Shown piece after piece: positions 49,394-59,362 of a DNA stretch of 64,000 nt (position 1 is its first letter; each line of letters opens with the position of its first letter). The notes beneath the pieces are model-generated. The model was not told where the DNA came from. It worked only from the letters and a program-made list of their open reading frames with translations, and did no database searches. The position numbers were made by a program, and so were the translations under genes. Source of the DNA: Miniphocaeibacter massiliensis (GTDB taxonomy: Bacteria > Bacillota > Clostridia > Tissierellales > Peptoniphilaceae); contig NZ_OCTQ01000005.1 of the NCBI RefSeq assembly GCF_900232905.1, forward strand, positions 1-64,000, written 5' to 3'.

Positions 49394-50380
49394 ATGAATA
49401 TATTAGAAAGAGGGGGCTTTGGAAGACGTTTAGATGTACAAAGTCCTTATATTCTTACAGCATATCATGATGATAGATATCCTAGAGGTAATGGAAAATT
49501 AGGTCCAGCAGAAGGTAATACTGGTAAATGGGAAATGTACTATGGAGAAGATGTACCAGGTTTTCCAGCCCATCCACATAGAGGTTTTGAAACGGTAACA
49601 GTAGTAGAAAATGGAGTTGTTGATCATTCAGACGGACTTGGAGCGAGTGGAAGATATGCTAATGGAGATGTTCAATGGATGACAGCAGGTAAAGGGCTTC
49701 AACATTGTGAAATGTTTCCGTTATTTAATACCGAAGAAGATAATCCACTAGATTTATTTCAAATTTGGTTAAATCTAGACAGTAAACATAAAATGGTTGA
49801 ACCAGACTATAAAATGTTATGGAGAGAAGATGTACCAGTAATAGAGAAAAAAGATGTTAATGGGAAAAATATATCTGTAAAATTAGTGGCTGGTGAGGAA
49901 GATGGTATTAAAGCCTTAAAACCTACAAGGGATTCTTGGGCAAATAATCCAGAAAACCATGTTGGAATAAAATTTGTTACTTTAGAAGAAGGAGCAGAGT
50001 ACACTATTAAAGGTATTTCTGATACTTTAAATAGGGCGGTATATTTTTACAATGGAAATAAAATCACAATAGATGGTGAAGAATTTGGTGAAAGAGAGTA
50101 CGCTTTCTTAAAAGGAAATGCAGATACTTTAATAAAAAACATTGGAAATACTGAGGCTAAAATTTTGATACTTGATGGTGAGCCTATTAAAGAACCAGTA
50201 GCAGCTTATGGACCTTTTGTTATGACAACAATGGATGAAATAAGACAAGCTTATGTTGATTATGAAAAAACTCAGTTTGGTGGATGGCCATTTTCTAGAG
50301 CTGAGGTAGTACACGATCCATCACAAAAAAGATTTGCAAAACATTCTGATGGAAGAGTTGAATATCCAGAAGGTGAATAA
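49394..50380 (+). CDS. Pirin family protein
   Basis: 328 aa bicupin. The N-terminal cupin has the pirin core PAHPHRGFETVTVVENG and GKGLQHCEMFP, giving His/His/His/Glu-type metal ligands; the C-terminal half carries the second, metal-free cupin. Some bacterial pirins act as quercetinases or redox-sensitive regulators, but no activity can be assigned here. AAGGAGG precedes the ATG. The extra C-terminal 30 residues (FGGWPFSRAEVVHDPSQKRF) are common in pirins. Confidence 0.9.
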   Translation: MNILERGGFGRRLDVQSPYILTAYHDDRYPRGNGKLGPAEGNTGKWEMYYGEDVPGFPAHPHRGFETVTVVENGVVDHSDGLGASGRYANGDVQWMTAGKGLQHCEMFPLFNTEEDNPLDLFQIWLNLDSKHKMVEPDYKMLWREDVPVIEKKDVNGKNISVKLVAGEEDGIKALKPTRDSWANNPENHVGIKFVTLEEGAEYTIKGISDTLNRAVYFYNGNKITIDGEEFGEREYAFLKGNADTLIKNIGNTEAKILILDGEPIKEPVAAYGPFVMTTMDEIRQAYVDYEKTQFGGWPFSRAEVVHDPSQKRFAKHSDGRVEYPEGE

Positions 50381-50441
50381 TTATTCGTAAGATATATGGG
50401 TATATATTTTAAGCGAAAATATTAAACAATAGGAGAGTATT

Positions 50442-51020
50442 ATGATAATTAACAAAGAAAATGGCATAAATATTTTATTAGTTGTAGGAAGTGCTAGAAA
50501 AGGATCTTTTAACCAAATAATAGCCGATTATCTGGCAGATAAATATGGAGAAAGTTGTAATTTCAGAGAAGCTGATTTAAAGTCTTTACCAGTTTATTCT
50601 GAAGATATTGAAAATGATGAAATTGCATCGGTAACTAAGTTAAGAGAAGATGTAAGGTGGGCAGACGGTGTTGTAATTTTAACTCCAGAGCATAATTTTA
50701 CAATGTCTGTATTAGTTAAGAACTTTATAGATTGGTGTTCAAGAATAGAACTTGTTTTAGCTAATAAACCTGTTATGATAACAGGAGCTACTATGGGATA
50801 TTTTGGAACTGTTATGGCTCAAAGTCATGTTAGACAAGCTATGTTATCTCCAGGATTAAAGGCTATTGTAGTTCCAGGTACAGAAGTTTATATCACTACA
50901 ATTCAAAATAGAGTTGTAGATGGAAAATTAATTGATGAGAATGCAGAGTCATTGAATAAAGCTTTTAATAACTTTGTAGATTATATAGCTTCAGATAATA
51001 GATACTGTTTTAAATGCTAA
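50442..51020 (+). CDS. NADPH-dependent FMN reductase-like protein 1
   Basis: 192 aa, flavodoxin-like fold (PF03358 type). The FMN phosphate loop is GSARKGSFNQ, then DGVVILTPEHNFTMSVLVKNFIDW. In the second motif the usual PEYNxSxPxxLKN has become PEHNFTMSVLVKN, losing the proline. It ends with a Cys-rich tail (RYCFKC). Tandem paralog of the next gene (12-bp gap); AGGAG precedes the ATG. Confidence 0.87.
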   Translation: MIINKENGINILLVVGSARKGSFNQIIADYLADKYGESCNFREADLKSLPVYSEDIENDEIASVTKLREDVRWADGVVILTPEHNFTMSVLVKNFIDWCSRIELVLANKPVMITGATMGYFGTVMAQSHVRQAMLSPGLKAIVVPGTEVYITTIQNRVVDGKLIDENAESLNKAFNNFVDYIASDNRYCFKC

Positions 51021-51032
51021 TTAGGAGATAGT

Positions 51033-51569
51033 ATGAATATTTTATTTGTTGTTGGTAGTACTAGAAAGGATTCGTATAATCAAATAGTTGCAAATTACTT
51101 GATGGATAAGTATAAAGATAATTATAATATCAGACAAGTTGAAATTAAGGAAATTCCAATGTTTTCAGAAGACATTGAAAAAATGAATTGGCCTATTGTA
51201 GAAAAAGCTAGGGAAGATGTAAAATGGGCAGATGGTGTTGTAATAGTTACGCCAGAATATAATTATTCTTTGCCAGCAGTTCTAAAAAACTTCATAGACT
51301 GGTGTTCTAGAGGAGAAAGAGTTTTTATGGATAAGCCTGTTATGATAACAGGTGCTTCTATTGGATATTGGGGTTCAATAAGAGCTCAAGGTGATTTAAG
51401 AAGAGTAATGAGAGCTAGTGGTGTTAAGGCTATAGTTGTACCAGGTATAGAAGTTTATTTTCCACAAATTCAAGATAGTATAGAAGATGGTAAATTAAGA
51501 GAAGATAAGGCGAAATCATTAGTTAAGAACTTTGAGATATTTGTAGATTATATTGAAAATATAAAATAA
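51033..51569 (+). CDS. NADPH-dependent FMN reductase-like protein 2
   Basis: 178 aa, the more canonical copy: GSTRKDSYNQIV, DGVVIVTPEYNYSLPAVLKNFIDW, GASIGYWGSIRAQGDLR. It reduces FMN or quinone/azo compounds with NAD(P)H. Side by side with copy 1, suggesting that the pair forms a heterodimer or that copy 1 has specialised. AGGAG precedes the ATG. Confidence 0.9.
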   Translation: MNILFVVGSTRKDSYNQIVANYLMDKYKDNYNIRQVEIKEIPMFSEDIEKMNWPIVEKAREDVKWADGVVIVTPEYNYSLPAVLKNFIDWCSRGERVFMDKPVMITGASIGYWGSIRAQGDLRRVMRASGVKAIVVPGIEVYFPQIQDSIEDGKLREDKAKSLVKNFEIFVDYIENIK

Positions 51570-51570
51570 A

Positions 51571-51596
51571 AGCACCCTTAAGGGTGTTTTTTTATT
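51571..51596 (+). terminator. Rho-independent terminator
   Basis: GCACCCTTAAGGGTGTTTTTTT, a compact hairpin with T run. Confidence 0.75.
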
Positions 51597-51656
51597 TAAA
51601 AAAATAGATATGTGTAGTAGAATGTTTGTAATTGGATTTATTAATAGGAGAATTAT

Positions 51657-52163
51657 ATGAATTATGTAATAGATAGGGCAAAAATAGAAGATGCTAAGGA
51701 AATTGTTAGATATTTAAAGGATATATCTTTAGAAAGTGATAATTTAATTATGACAAAAGAACAGGCGGATGAAATGTCTGAAGCTGATGAGGGGCTAATA
51801 ATTGATTCTTACAAATACAGCAAAACTAGTCTTATGCTTGTTGCAAAGCTTGAAGGAGAAATTATTTCGTTAGGTTCTTTAAAGGGAAATACTGGAAGAG
51901 CAAGTCATAGAGTAACTTTGGGTGTTACTGTAAAAAAAGATTATTGGAATAAAGGTATAGGAAGGGAAATGATAGATTCTCTTCTTAGATATGCAGCAGG
52001 AAATGAATATATAGAAATTGTAGATTTAACAGTAAAATCAGACAATTATGGAGCTATAAGCTTGTACGAAAGATTTGGATTTGAAAAAATAGGGTATTAT
52101 GAAAATTATTTTAAATATGAAAATGGATATGGTGATGCTATTTTAATGAACTTATATTTATAA
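51657..52163 (+). CDS. GNAT acetyltransferase 1
   Basis: 168 aa GNAT fold. The acetyl-CoA loop lies in KKDYWNKGIGREMIDSLL (Q/RxxGxG/A type), followed by VKSDNYGAISLYERFGFEKIGYYENYF, typical of RimL/amine N-acetyltransferases. The acceptor is unknown. AGGAGAATT precedes the ATG; 9 bp before the next acetyltransferase. Confidence 0.87.
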   Translation: MNYVIDRAKIEDAKEIVRYLKDISLESDNLIMTKEQADEMSEADEGLIIDSYKYSKTSLMLVAKLEGEIISLGSLKGNTGRASHRVTLGVTVKKDYWNKGIGREMIDSLLRYAAGNEYIEIVDLTVKSDNYGAISLYERFGFEKIGYYENYFKYENGYGDAILMNLYL

Positions 52164-52172
52164 GGAGAAACT

Positions 52173-52583
52173 ATGGAAATTTTATTGAAGGCTCCTAAAC
52201 CAGAAGACTATATTGAACTTGGAAAATCATCTGGAATGGGTGGAGAAAAGAGTTTGAATAGAGCTGAAATAGCTTTGGGGAATTCTCTATTAAATGTTTG
52301 CATATATGAGAATGACAAATTAATAGGATATGGACGAATAGTAGGGGATGGAGCAATTACATTTGTTGTTGCAGATATTATGGTACATAAGGATTATCAA
52401 AGAAAAGGGTTAGGTAAAATGATTATGAGACAAGTTGACAATTACTTTAAAGATAATTGTAACGAAGAGTGTCATATTACCTTACTTGCAAATAGACCAG
52501 CAGATAAATTATATTCTAAGTTTGATTTTAAATATCTACAAGATTTTGAAGTCGGAATGAAAAGGAAAAATCAAAACTCATAA
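52173..52583 (+). CDS. GNAT acetyltransferase 2
   Basis: 136 aa small GNAT: DIMVHKDYQRKGLGKMIMRQVDNYF holds the acetyl-CoA loop QRKGLG, and NRPADKLYSKFDFKYL is the C-terminal beta-bulge strand. It begins in the conserved substrate-binding helix, as common in small family members. Co-transcribed with acetyltransferase 1, with AAGGAG before the ATG. Confidence 0.85.
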   Translation: MEILLKAPKPEDYIELGKSSGMGGEKSLNRAEIALGNSLLNVCIYENDKLIGYGRIVGDGAITFVVADIMVHKDYQRKGLGKMIMRQVDNYFKDNCNEECHITLLANRPADKLYSKFDFKYLQDFEVGMKRKNQNS

Positions 52584-52605
52584 ATTTGAGCTTTGATTTT
52601 TTTGT
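52565..52605 (+). terminator. Rho-independent terminator
   Basis: AATCAAAACTCA-TAAAT-TTGAGCTTTGATT followed by seven T, overlapping the end of acetyltransferase 2. Confidence 0.8.
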
Positions 52606-53271
52606 TTATAAATAAAATTTATACCGTATTTTTAGAGGTATTAATTTATAATTTAACTATATAAAATGAATTTAAACTTAATTTTGTTGTTTTTAATATT
52701 TAGGAATATATCTTTTTCGTCAATACTTTCAAAACTTTTATATTCATAAACTAATTATCGATAATAATTAAAATCTCTTTCTTATTTCTATATTTACAAA
52801 TTCAGCTATCAAATAAACAAGGCTTCTGTTTCATTAAATCCAATTTTGGATTAATAGATAAAAATCTGATTTACTCATCTTGATAGTTTTGAATACAGTA
52901 TTTTTTATGCACTAGTTAAAATTAATTTTTAGGCTGATAAATTTAAATGTATTTTTATAATCTTTTTTGTAATTCTTTAATTTTAACTTTTAAAACTTTC
53001 GTACAGTTAAATTAATTATATGTGAGAAAATAATTAATAAAATTAGACTATGGGAAATTTTTAAGTAGTATTTTGTACATTAAAAGAAGTAGCAAATGTA
53101 TTATAGGATATAAAAATTTGTATAGGTTTAGTTTTAAATATAAGTTTTATTAAATATTAAAGTCTAACCTTAAAAAATAATAATATTTTATTAATTGTAA
53201 AGACAAATAAGCTCATAAAAGATAAAAAATTATTAAAAATATTCAAAAAGTTAAAAAATACTTCATAATGC
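52606..53271. other. Long AT-rich gap before tnaA, possible decayed gene
   Basis: About 670 bp without an intact gene. On the minus strand between about 52690 and 52860, short protein-like stretches (for example KIGFNETEALF and ESIDEKDIFLNIKN) appear in broken frames and may be remains of a gene, but I cannot identify it. No TnaC-like leader peptide is visible, nor any RNA gene that I recognise. Confidence 0.3.
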
Positions 53272-53300
53272 TTGACTGAATAATTTAAATATGATAATAT
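53272..53300 (+). promoter_or_regulatory. tnaA promoter
   Basis: TTGACT, 17-bp spacer, TAATAT with TGA before it (extended -10). Only about 30 nt separate it from the tnaA start, leaving no room for a TnaC-type attenuation leader. Confidence 0.75.
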
Positions 53301-53332
53301 TTTATTAAATAGAAAGTTTAGGAGGAGATATT

Positions 53333-54712
53333 ATGGCAAAAAGATACATACCAGAACCATTTAGAATTAAAATGGTGGAAAGAATTAAAATGTTAACTAG
53401 AGAGGAAAGAATAGAAAAGATTAAGGAAGCTAAATATAATCTTTTTAACTTAAGAGCAGAAGATGTTTATATTGACCTATTAACAGATAGTGGAACAAAT
53501 GCAATGAGTGACGAACAATGGTCAGGAGTTATGAAAGGTGATGAAGCTTATGCAGGAGGAAAGAGCTATTTTCGTTTAGTAGAAGCAGGCAGAGATATTT
53601 TTGGATATGAGTTTATTCAACCTGTTCATCAAGGTAGAGGAGCAGAAAAAGTTTTATTCCCTACTAAACTAAGTGAAGGAAAAGTTGCTATTTCAAATAT
53701 GTTTTTTGATACTACAAGAGCACATGTGGAATTAGCTGGAGCAAGAGCGATTGATTGTGTTGTAGAAGAAGCTAAAGATCCTACTCATAGAGCACCATTT
53801 AAAGGTAACATGGATGTTGAAAAGTTTGAAAAGTTAGTTAATGAACATGAAGGAAAAGTTGGTTTAGTGGTTATGACTATTACTAATAATTCCGCAGGTG
53901 GCCAACCAGTTAGCGTTGAAAATATGAGAGCTGTATCAGAAGTTTGTAAAAGATATAACATTCCATTATGTATAGATGCTGCAAGATTTGCTGAAAATGC
54001 TCATTTTGTAAAAGAACGAGAAGAAGAGTTTAAAAATTCATCTTTGAAAGAAATTACTAGAGAAATGTTTAGTTATGCAGATATGTTTATTATGAGTGCT
54101 AAAAAAGATGCTATAACTAACATGGGTGGACTTATTGGAATTAAAGATGATGCAAATTTATATCAACTTGTAAAGGGAAATTGTATTTCTTATGAGGGAT
54201 TTATAACTTATGGTGGTCTTTCAGGAAGAGATTTGGAAGCTTTAGCTATAGGACTATATGAGGGATTAGATGAAGAATATTTAAATTATAGAGTTGGACA
54301 ATTAGAGTATTTAGCATCTATTTTAGATGATAATGAAATAGCTTACCAAGCACCAGTTGGAGGACATGGACTATTTGTAGATGCAAAGAAAATGTTCCCT
54401 CACATTCCATATAATGAATTTCCAGGACAAGCACTGGCTGTTGAATTATATATAGAAGCTGGAATTAGAACTTGTGATATAGGTTCATATATGTTAGGTA
54501 ACGATCCAGATACAGGGGAACAATTACAAGCGGATTTTGAATTTACTAGACTTGCCGTTGCAAGAAGAGTTTATACTCAAGCTCATTTCGATATAATGGC
54601 AGAGGCGTTAATAGCTATTAAGGATAGAGCAAAAGACGTTAAGGGATACAAAATTACTTGGGAACCACCAATTTTAAGACATTTTCAAGCTAGTTTAGAG
54701 CCAATCGAGTAA
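53333..54712 (+). CDS. tnaA: Tryptophanase
   Basis: 459 aa PLP enzyme splitting L-tryptophan to indole, pyruvate and ammonia. PLP-Lys258 in [42 protein letters not shown] and [13 protein letters not shown] are family blocks. The substrate-specific segment [21 protein letters not shown] and the end [12 protein letters not shown] match tryptophanase, where tyrosine phenol-lyase has MERG and RFF. AGGAGG precedes the ATG. An NSS transporter gene follows behind a terminator-like hairpin. Confidence 0.93.
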   Translation: MAKRYIPEPFRIKMVERIKMLTREERIEKIKEAKYNLFNLRAEDVYIDLLTDSGTNAMSDEQWSGVMKGDEAYAGGKSYFRLVEAGRDIFGYEFIQPVHQGRGAEKVLFPTKLSEGKVAISNMFFDTTRAHVELAGARAIDCVVEEAKDPTHRAPFKGNMDVEKFEKLVNEHEGKVGLVVMTITNNSAGGQPVSVENMRAVSEVCKRYNIPLCIDAARFAENAHFVKEREEEFKNSSLKEITREMFSYADMFIMSAKKDAITNMGGLIGIKDDANLYQLVKGNCISYEGFITYGGLSGRDLEALAIGLYEGLDEEYLNYRVGQLEYLASILDDNEIAYQAPVGGHGLFVDAKKMFPHIPYNEFPGQALAVELYIEAGIRTCDIGSYMLGNDPDTGEQLQADFEFTRLAVARRVYTQAHFDIMAEALIAIKDRAKDVKGYKITWEPPILRHFQASLEPIE

Positions 54713-54722
54713 CTAAATAATA

Positions 54723-54761
54723 CAAAAAAATATCAGCTAAATTTTTAGCTGATATTTTTTA
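54723..54761 (+). terminator. Terminator between tnaA and the NSS gene
   Basis: AAAAATATCAGCT-AAATTTTT-AGCTGATATTTTTT. It should make the downstream transporter partly dependent on read-through or on its own promoter. Confidence 0.8.
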
Positions 54762-54796
54762 TCCTTACTTAACTTAATTAGAAGGAGAGGTCTAAT

Positions 54797-56143
54797 ATGA
54801 GTAAAAGAAAAAAACAGGATGTAAGTAATTTAGGTACTAGGGATACGTTTTCATCTAGATGGGGATTTGTTCTAGCGTGTGTAGGTTCAGCAGTAGGGAT
54901 GGGAAATATTTGGTTATTTCCATATAGAGTTGGTCAATTTGGAGGATTTGCTTTTTTAGTTCCATATTTTATATGTATATTTCTACTTGGTTTTACTGGA
55001 GTCATTGAAGAGATGACATTTGGACGAGCTATGAAAACAGGACCACTTGGAGCTTTTAAAAAGGCAATGGAGAAAAGAGGAAAGAAAAATGGTGATGTAA
55101 TAGGGTTAATACCTGTTATTGGCTCGTTGGCAATAGCGATAGGGTATTCTGTAGTAGTAGGGTGGATAATCAAGTTTTTATTTGGAGCTTTTGTGGGAGA
55201 TTTAGTAAAAACTACGGACAGTACAGCTTATTTTGGAGAAATTGCGGGAACATTTGGTAGTGTACCTTGGCATCTAATTGCTTTAGCATTGACATTTATA
55301 ATAATGAGCGTTGGAATTTCTAAAGGTATAGAAAAAGTTAATAAAATTTTAATGCCAGCATTTTTTGTGCTTTTTATAATATTGGCTATAAGAGTTCCAT
55401 TTCTAGATGGAGCAAGCAAAGGTTATGAATTTTTATTTACTTCTGATTGGTCAAAATTACTAAGTCCAAAGACTTGGATATATGCTTTAGGGCAATCCTT
55501 CTTTTCATTATCATTAGCAGGTTCTGGAACAGTTGTTTACGGAAGTTATTTGAAAGATAGTGAAAATGTTGTTAAAGCTAGTAGGAGTATTGCCATATTC
55601 GATACATTAGCAGCTTCTTTGGCAGCTTTAGTAATAATACCTTCAGTTTTTGCGTTTGGAATGAAGCCAACAGCAGGTCCTCCAATGTTATTTATAACTA
55701 TGCCTGAAGTATTTAAGAAAATGCCTTTGGGACAAATGTTTTCTATAATATTTTTTATAGCAGTTTTATTTGCTGGAATAACTTCATTAATAAATTTATT
55801 TGAAACACCAATAGAGGCATTGCAAGATAAATTTAAATTATCTAGGAAAAAATCAGTTAGCATTATAGCTATTATTGGAGTAGTCGTTGGACTTTTAATA
55901 GAGAATGTAGAAGTTATGGGAAAATGGATGGATGTTGTTAGTATTTACGTTATACCACTTGGAGCATTACTTGCTGCAATTATGTTTTTCTGGGTATGTG
56001 GAGATAAATTTGTAAAAGACGAAATAGGAAAGGGACTGGATGGAGAGGTACCTAAATTTATTATTCCTCTGGGGAAATATGTATTTTGTGGTCTAACTAT
56101 ATTGGTATTAATACTTGGAATACTATGGGGAGGAATTGGATAA
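54797..56143 (+). CDS. NSS-family Na+/amino-acid symporter, probable tryptophan carrier
   Basis: 448 aa, about eleven to twelve membrane helices. The N-terminal SSRWGFVLACVGSAVGMGNIWLFPYRVGQFGG is the signature of bacterial NSS carriers, where helix 1 forms the substrate and Na+ sites; GQSFFSLSLAGSGTVVYGSYL is helix 6. Relatives paired with lyases are known (TnaT of Symbiobacterium, tryptophan; Tyt1 of Fusobacterium, tyrosine). Its place behind tnaA suggests tryptophan. GGAGAGG precedes the ATG. Confidence 0.9.
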   Translation: MSKRKKQDVSNLGTRDTFSSRWGFVLACVGSAVGMGNIWLFPYRVGQFGGFAFLVPYFICIFLLGFTGVIEEMTFGRAMKTGPLGAFKKAMEKRGKKNGDVIGLIPVIGSLAIAIGYSVVVGWIIKFLFGAFVGDLVKTTDSTAYFGEIAGTFGSVPWHLIALALTFIIMSVGISKGIEKVNKILMPAFFVLFIILAIRVPFLDGASKGYEFLFTSDWSKLLSPKTWIYALGQSFFSLSLAGSGTVVYGSYLKDSENVVKASRSIAIFDTLAASLAALVIIPSVFAFGMKPTAGPPMLFITMPEVFKKMPLGQMFSIIFFIAVLFAGITSLINLFETPIEALQDKFKLSRKKSVSIIAIIGVVVGLLIENVEVMGKWMDVVSIYVIPLGALLAAIMFFWVCGDKFVKDEIGKGLDGEVPKFIIPLGKYVFCGLTILVLILGILWGGIG

Positions 56144-56167
56144 TAAAGAAATAAATAAGTTTGATAT

Positions 56168-56222
56168 TAACAGCTATTTATACTTAATCTCAACTTAACA
56201 GTAAGTATAAAATAGCTGTTTA
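56168..56222 (+). terminator. Long hairpin behind the NSS gene
   Basis: AACAGCTATTTATACTTA pairs with TAAGTATAAAATAGCTGTT around a 15-nt loop; the T run is poor, so termination may be weak. Confidence 0.5.
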
Positions 56223-56274
56223 AAATATCGATTTTAACTTATAGAAATTTATATAACAAAGAGAGGGATAAATA

Positions 56275-57450
56275 ATGAATGGAGTTTTAATGTTAACGGT
56301 ATTATTAGCAATATTTGCTATAGGGGAAATACTTGCGGAAAAAACAAAAGCACTGCTTTCAACAGCATTAGCTGTTGCGGTAATTTTGTTAATAGCTTTT
56401 TGGTTAGGATTGCCAAAGGATATATTTGAAGTATCAGCGGTTAATAAAATAGGTATGATACTAGTGAGCTTTCTAATAACATCTTTAGGAACAACTATGG
56501 ATTTTTCAGAGCTGGCTAGGCAATGGAAAACTGTAATAATAGGCATAATAGGAGTATTTGCAGGGGTACTTGCAATAATATTAATAGCTCCATTGTTTAT
56601 AGATAGTTCAATGGCAATAGCAGGGGCACCAATATATGCTGGAGCAAATGCAGCAGCTTTAATGATGAAAGATGCATTAGGAAGTGTTGGTAAAGAAAAT
56701 CTATTTCAATTTTGTTTATTATTATTAGTAACACAAAATTTTGTAGGTATACCAGTAGCATCTGCATTACTTAGAAAAGAGGCGAAAACGTTTCTATTAG
56801 ATGAGAAAAATATTGGAAAATATTCAGTTAGTTTAGAAGAGAAACAAAAATTAGAAAATAAAAGAAGAATTTTACAATTTCCAGAGTCATTAAATAAACC
56901 ATCAGTAATATTTACTAAATTAGGAGTGGTTGCAGTTGTAGCTCATATGCTATCGGATTTGACAAATGGAAAGATACATACTTTTGTATTTGCTTTATTA
57001 TTAGGAGTTGTATTTTCTCAGTTAGGTTTTTTAGATACAAATATCTTAGGTAAAACGGGTTCAAGTACTTTCATAGTGTTTGTAACTACGGTTGTAATAT
57101 TTTCTAATTTAGCAGATACTACACCTAAGCAAATATTGGATATGATATTTCCGCTTATAGTATGTTTGGTATTAGGAACGGTAGGGATAATAATTGCTGG
57201 AACAATAATTGGAAAAATTTTAAAGATGAGTCCATATTTATCTATAGCTATTGGCTTGACTTGTACTTTTGGATTTCCAACAACAATGTTTATACCACAA
57301 GAAGTTTCAAGGGCAATAGGGAAAACAGAAGAAGAAAGAACGGCTATATTAAATTATCTTTCTCCAAAGATGTTAATAGCAGGTTTTGTGACAGTAACCA
57401 TAGCTTCTGTATTTGTTGCAGGTCTTGTAATAGCTATTTATTTTTCATAG
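56275..57450 (+). CDS. Multi-pass membrane transporter, family uncertain
   Basis: 391 aa with about ten hydrophobic segments; blocks such as SFLITSLGTTMDFSELARQWKT, GAPIYAGANAAALMMKDALG and IAIGLTCTFGFPTTMFIP suggest two inverted halves, as in ion-transporter superfamily carriers (GltS, DUF819-like). I cannot fix the family. It sits 9 bp before an M20 amidohydrolase, so it probably imports the acylated amino acid or peptide that the hydrolase cleaves. AGAGAGGG precedes the ATG. Confidence 0.75.
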   Translation: MNGVLMLTVLLAIFAIGEILAEKTKALLSTALAVAVILLIAFWLGLPKDIFEVSAVNKIGMILVSFLITSLGTTMDFSELARQWKTVIIGIIGVFAGVLAIILIAPLFIDSSMAIAGAPIYAGANAAALMMKDALGSVGKENLFQFCLLLLVTQNFVGIPVASALLRKEAKTFLLDEKNIGKYSVSLEEKQKLENKRRILQFPESLNKPSVIFTKLGVVAVVAHMLSDLTNGKIHTFVFALLLGVVFSQLGFLDTNILGKTGSSTFIVFVTTVVIFSNLADTTPKQILDMIFPLIVCLVLGTVGIIIAGTIIGKILKMSPYLSIAIGLTCTFGFPTTMFIPQEVSRAIGKTEEERTAILNYLSPKMLIAGFVTVTIASVFVAGLVIAIYFS

Positions 57451-57459
57451 GAGTAAATT

Positions 57460-58644
57460 ATGGATAGAACAATTTTAGATGAAGCTAAGAAAATAGAAGA
57501 AGAAATTATTGAGAACAGAAGGAAAATTCATAGTTTTGCAGAACTTGGATTTGAATTGCCGAAAACAGTAGAATTTGTTTGTGAAAAATTAAAATCATAT
57601 GGTATAGAGCCAAGTATAATTGGAAAAAGTGGAATAACTTTTACATTAGGAGAAGGAGAAAAAACTTTTTTATTAAGAGCTGATATGGATGCTTTACCTA
57701 TGGAAGAAACAACAGGACTTTCTTTCTCTGCAAAAAATGGGAATACTCATTCATGTGGACATGATATACATACTGCATCATTACTAGGAGCTGCAAGAAT
57801 TTTAAAAGACAGAGAAAGTGAATTAAAGGGAAAGGTTAAATTTATGTTTCAACCAGCTGAGGAGTTATTAGCTGGAGCTAATGATATGGTAGAAGCAGGA
57901 ATTTTAGAAAATCCAAAAGTAGATGCAGCTTTTGCAATACATATAATAGCAGGATTAGAAAATTCAAAAGCAGGGGTAGTTTATCATAAACCAAGAGAAC
58001 TGACTTTTTCAGGAGATGCATTAACTATAAGAGTAGTAGGAAAAGATGCTCATGGTTCTACACCTCACTTAGGGGTAGATGCTGTGTACGTAGCTTCAAA
58101 TATAGCTATAGCACTAAAATCATTATCTAACCATGTAGTACCAACAGATGTTCCTTCAGTAGTATTAGTGGGTAAAATTACAGGCGGAACAGCACCGAAC
58201 ACTGTTGCTGGCGAGGTTGAAATGGAAGTTTCAGTTAGGAGTAAAAATAGAGAATATAGAGAAGTTTTACTTGATAAAGTAAAAGAGGTTTCAACTAATA
58301 TTGCAAAAGCATATGGTGCTACAGCTATAATAATTCACAACTATGGCATGCCAGGACTTTACAATGATGAAAAATTAGATTATGAACTATCAAATATCAT
58401 AAAAGAATTATTAGGTGAAGATAAAGTACAAGATTTAACAGCATTTAATGGCTCAGAAGATTTTACCATGATAGCAGAAAAAGTTCCGTCTACATTAATG
58501 AATATAGGACTAGGAAGTATAGATGAAGGATATCCATACTACTTACATCATCCTTCTCTTTTGGTAGATGAAAAGAGCATATATAAAGTTGCAGCAGTAT
58601 ATGCATATAGTTCGTTGAGATGGCTAGAAAACTTTAGCAATTAA
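57460..58644 (+). CDS. M20-family amidohydrolase (aminoacylase/carboxypeptidase-like)
   Basis: 394 aa. Metal ligands in HSCGHDIHTA (Cys/His), the catalytic Glu in FQPAEELLAGA, then HIIAGLENSKAG, the dimerisation domain at about 180-290 (DAHGSTPHLGVD) and the final YYLHHPSL His. This is the hippurate hydrolase/N-acyl-amino-acid hydrolase branch. AGGAG precedes the ATG. With the preceding transporter it probably releases free amino acids, possibly tryptophan or tyrosine, given the neighbours. Confidence 0.9.
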   Translation: MDRTILDEAKKIEEEIIENRRKIHSFAELGFELPKTVEFVCEKLKSYGIEPSIIGKSGITFTLGEGEKTFLLRADMDALPMEETTGLSFSAKNGNTHSCGHDIHTASLLGAARILKDRESELKGKVKFMFQPAEELLAGANDMVEAGILENPKVDAAFAIHIIAGLENSKAGVVYHKPRELTFSGDALTIRVVGKDAHGSTPHLGVDAVYVASNIAIALKSLSNHVVPTDVPSVVLVGKITGGTAPNTVAGEVEMEVSVRSKNREYREVLLDKVKEVSTNIAKAYGATAIIIHNYGMPGLYNDEKLDYELSNIIKELLGEDKVQDLTAFNGSEDFTMIAEKVPSTLMNIGLGSIDEGYPYYLHHPSLLVDEKSIYKVAAVYAYSSLRWLENFSN

Positions 58645-58657
58645 TAAAATAGTAAAA

Positions 58658-58704
58658 AAATAAAGAAGGTTGATTAATGGATATCTAACCTTCTTTATTT
58701 ATGT
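58658..58704. terminator. Bidirectional terminator
   Basis: AAATAAAGAAGGTT...AACCTTCTTTATTT between the convergent amidohydrolase and YheO-like genes. Confidence 0.8.
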
Positions 58705-59362
58705 TTGTAATGTATCTGTACAAAGTAGCTTCTGAAATATTTAATTTTTTCGCAACTAATGGAATGGAAGATTTTAGTTCAAATAAATCTTTGCTATTTA
58801 AAGTTGAAACTACACTCATTTTTTCTTTTTTGTTTAGTGATTCAATAGGCTTATCTATTTTATTAATTACATCTTCAACAAGCTTTTTAGCTAAATCTGT
58901 TATAGTTAGGCCAATTTGTTCGGGTTCTTCAAATATAGTTGGGTCAGCTTTTTCAAATATAACATTGTCTACTAATGCATCTGGGTGGCATAATTTCAAA
59001 ATATCACTAGCTATTTTTTCAAATCTCGAATCATTAAAATTTATACATAGTAGACCGATTAAATTATTCTCAGAGTCTTTTATGTATTTAGTAGAACATC
59101 TAATGAATTTATTACCATTAACTATACCCCTATAATTAGCTCTATAGTTAGAATTTACATAATCTTTAGTTTCTAGTTTTTCAGATATAAAATCTGTTAT
59201 AGGATCTCCTATATTTCTTCCGCTTATTTTACCATTTGAAATAGCTATTATTTTTTTTCTAGAATTTCTAAGGTCAAATAACACAATTTCATAATCTGGA
59301 CCTAGAGTTTCTCCTAAAAATTCAACTAACTCTGTGTAGTAAAGCATTATATCTTTTATCAT
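58685..59362 (-). CDS. YheO-like PAS/HTH transcriptional regulator
   Basis: 225 aa. The N-terminal YheO PAS-like domain (about 1-120: VEFLGETLGPDYEIVLFDLRN, GLLCINFNDSRF) is followed by a C-terminal helix-turn-helix (about 175-222: IPLVAKKLNISEATLYRYITNI). This is the DauR/YheO architecture, regulators of amino-acid-related operons that sense a small ligand by the PAS domain. It faces the transporter-amidohydrolase pair and is a likely regulator of it. Confidence 0.87.
   Translation of the reverse strand: MIKDIMLYYTELVEFLGETLGPDYEIVLFDLRNSRKKIIAISNGKISGRNIGDPITDFISEKLETKDYVNSNYRANYRGIVNGNKFIRCSTKYIKDSENNLIGLLCINFNDSRFEKIASDILKLCHPDALVDNVIFEKADPTIFEEPEQIGLTITDLAKKLVEDVINKIDKPIESLNKKEKMSVVSTLNSKDLFELKSSIPLVAKKLNISEATLYRYITNINKEG

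Noticed and set aside
52678-52764. 27-codon ORF (MNLNLILLFLIF...) in the gap before tnaA
   Set aside because: No RBS or promoter; composition is what AT-rich non-coding DNA gives.
53301-53332. TnaC-type leader peptide controlling tnaA
   Set aside because: Only about 30 nt separate the promoter from tnaA, with no ATG-led ORF containing a Trp codon.
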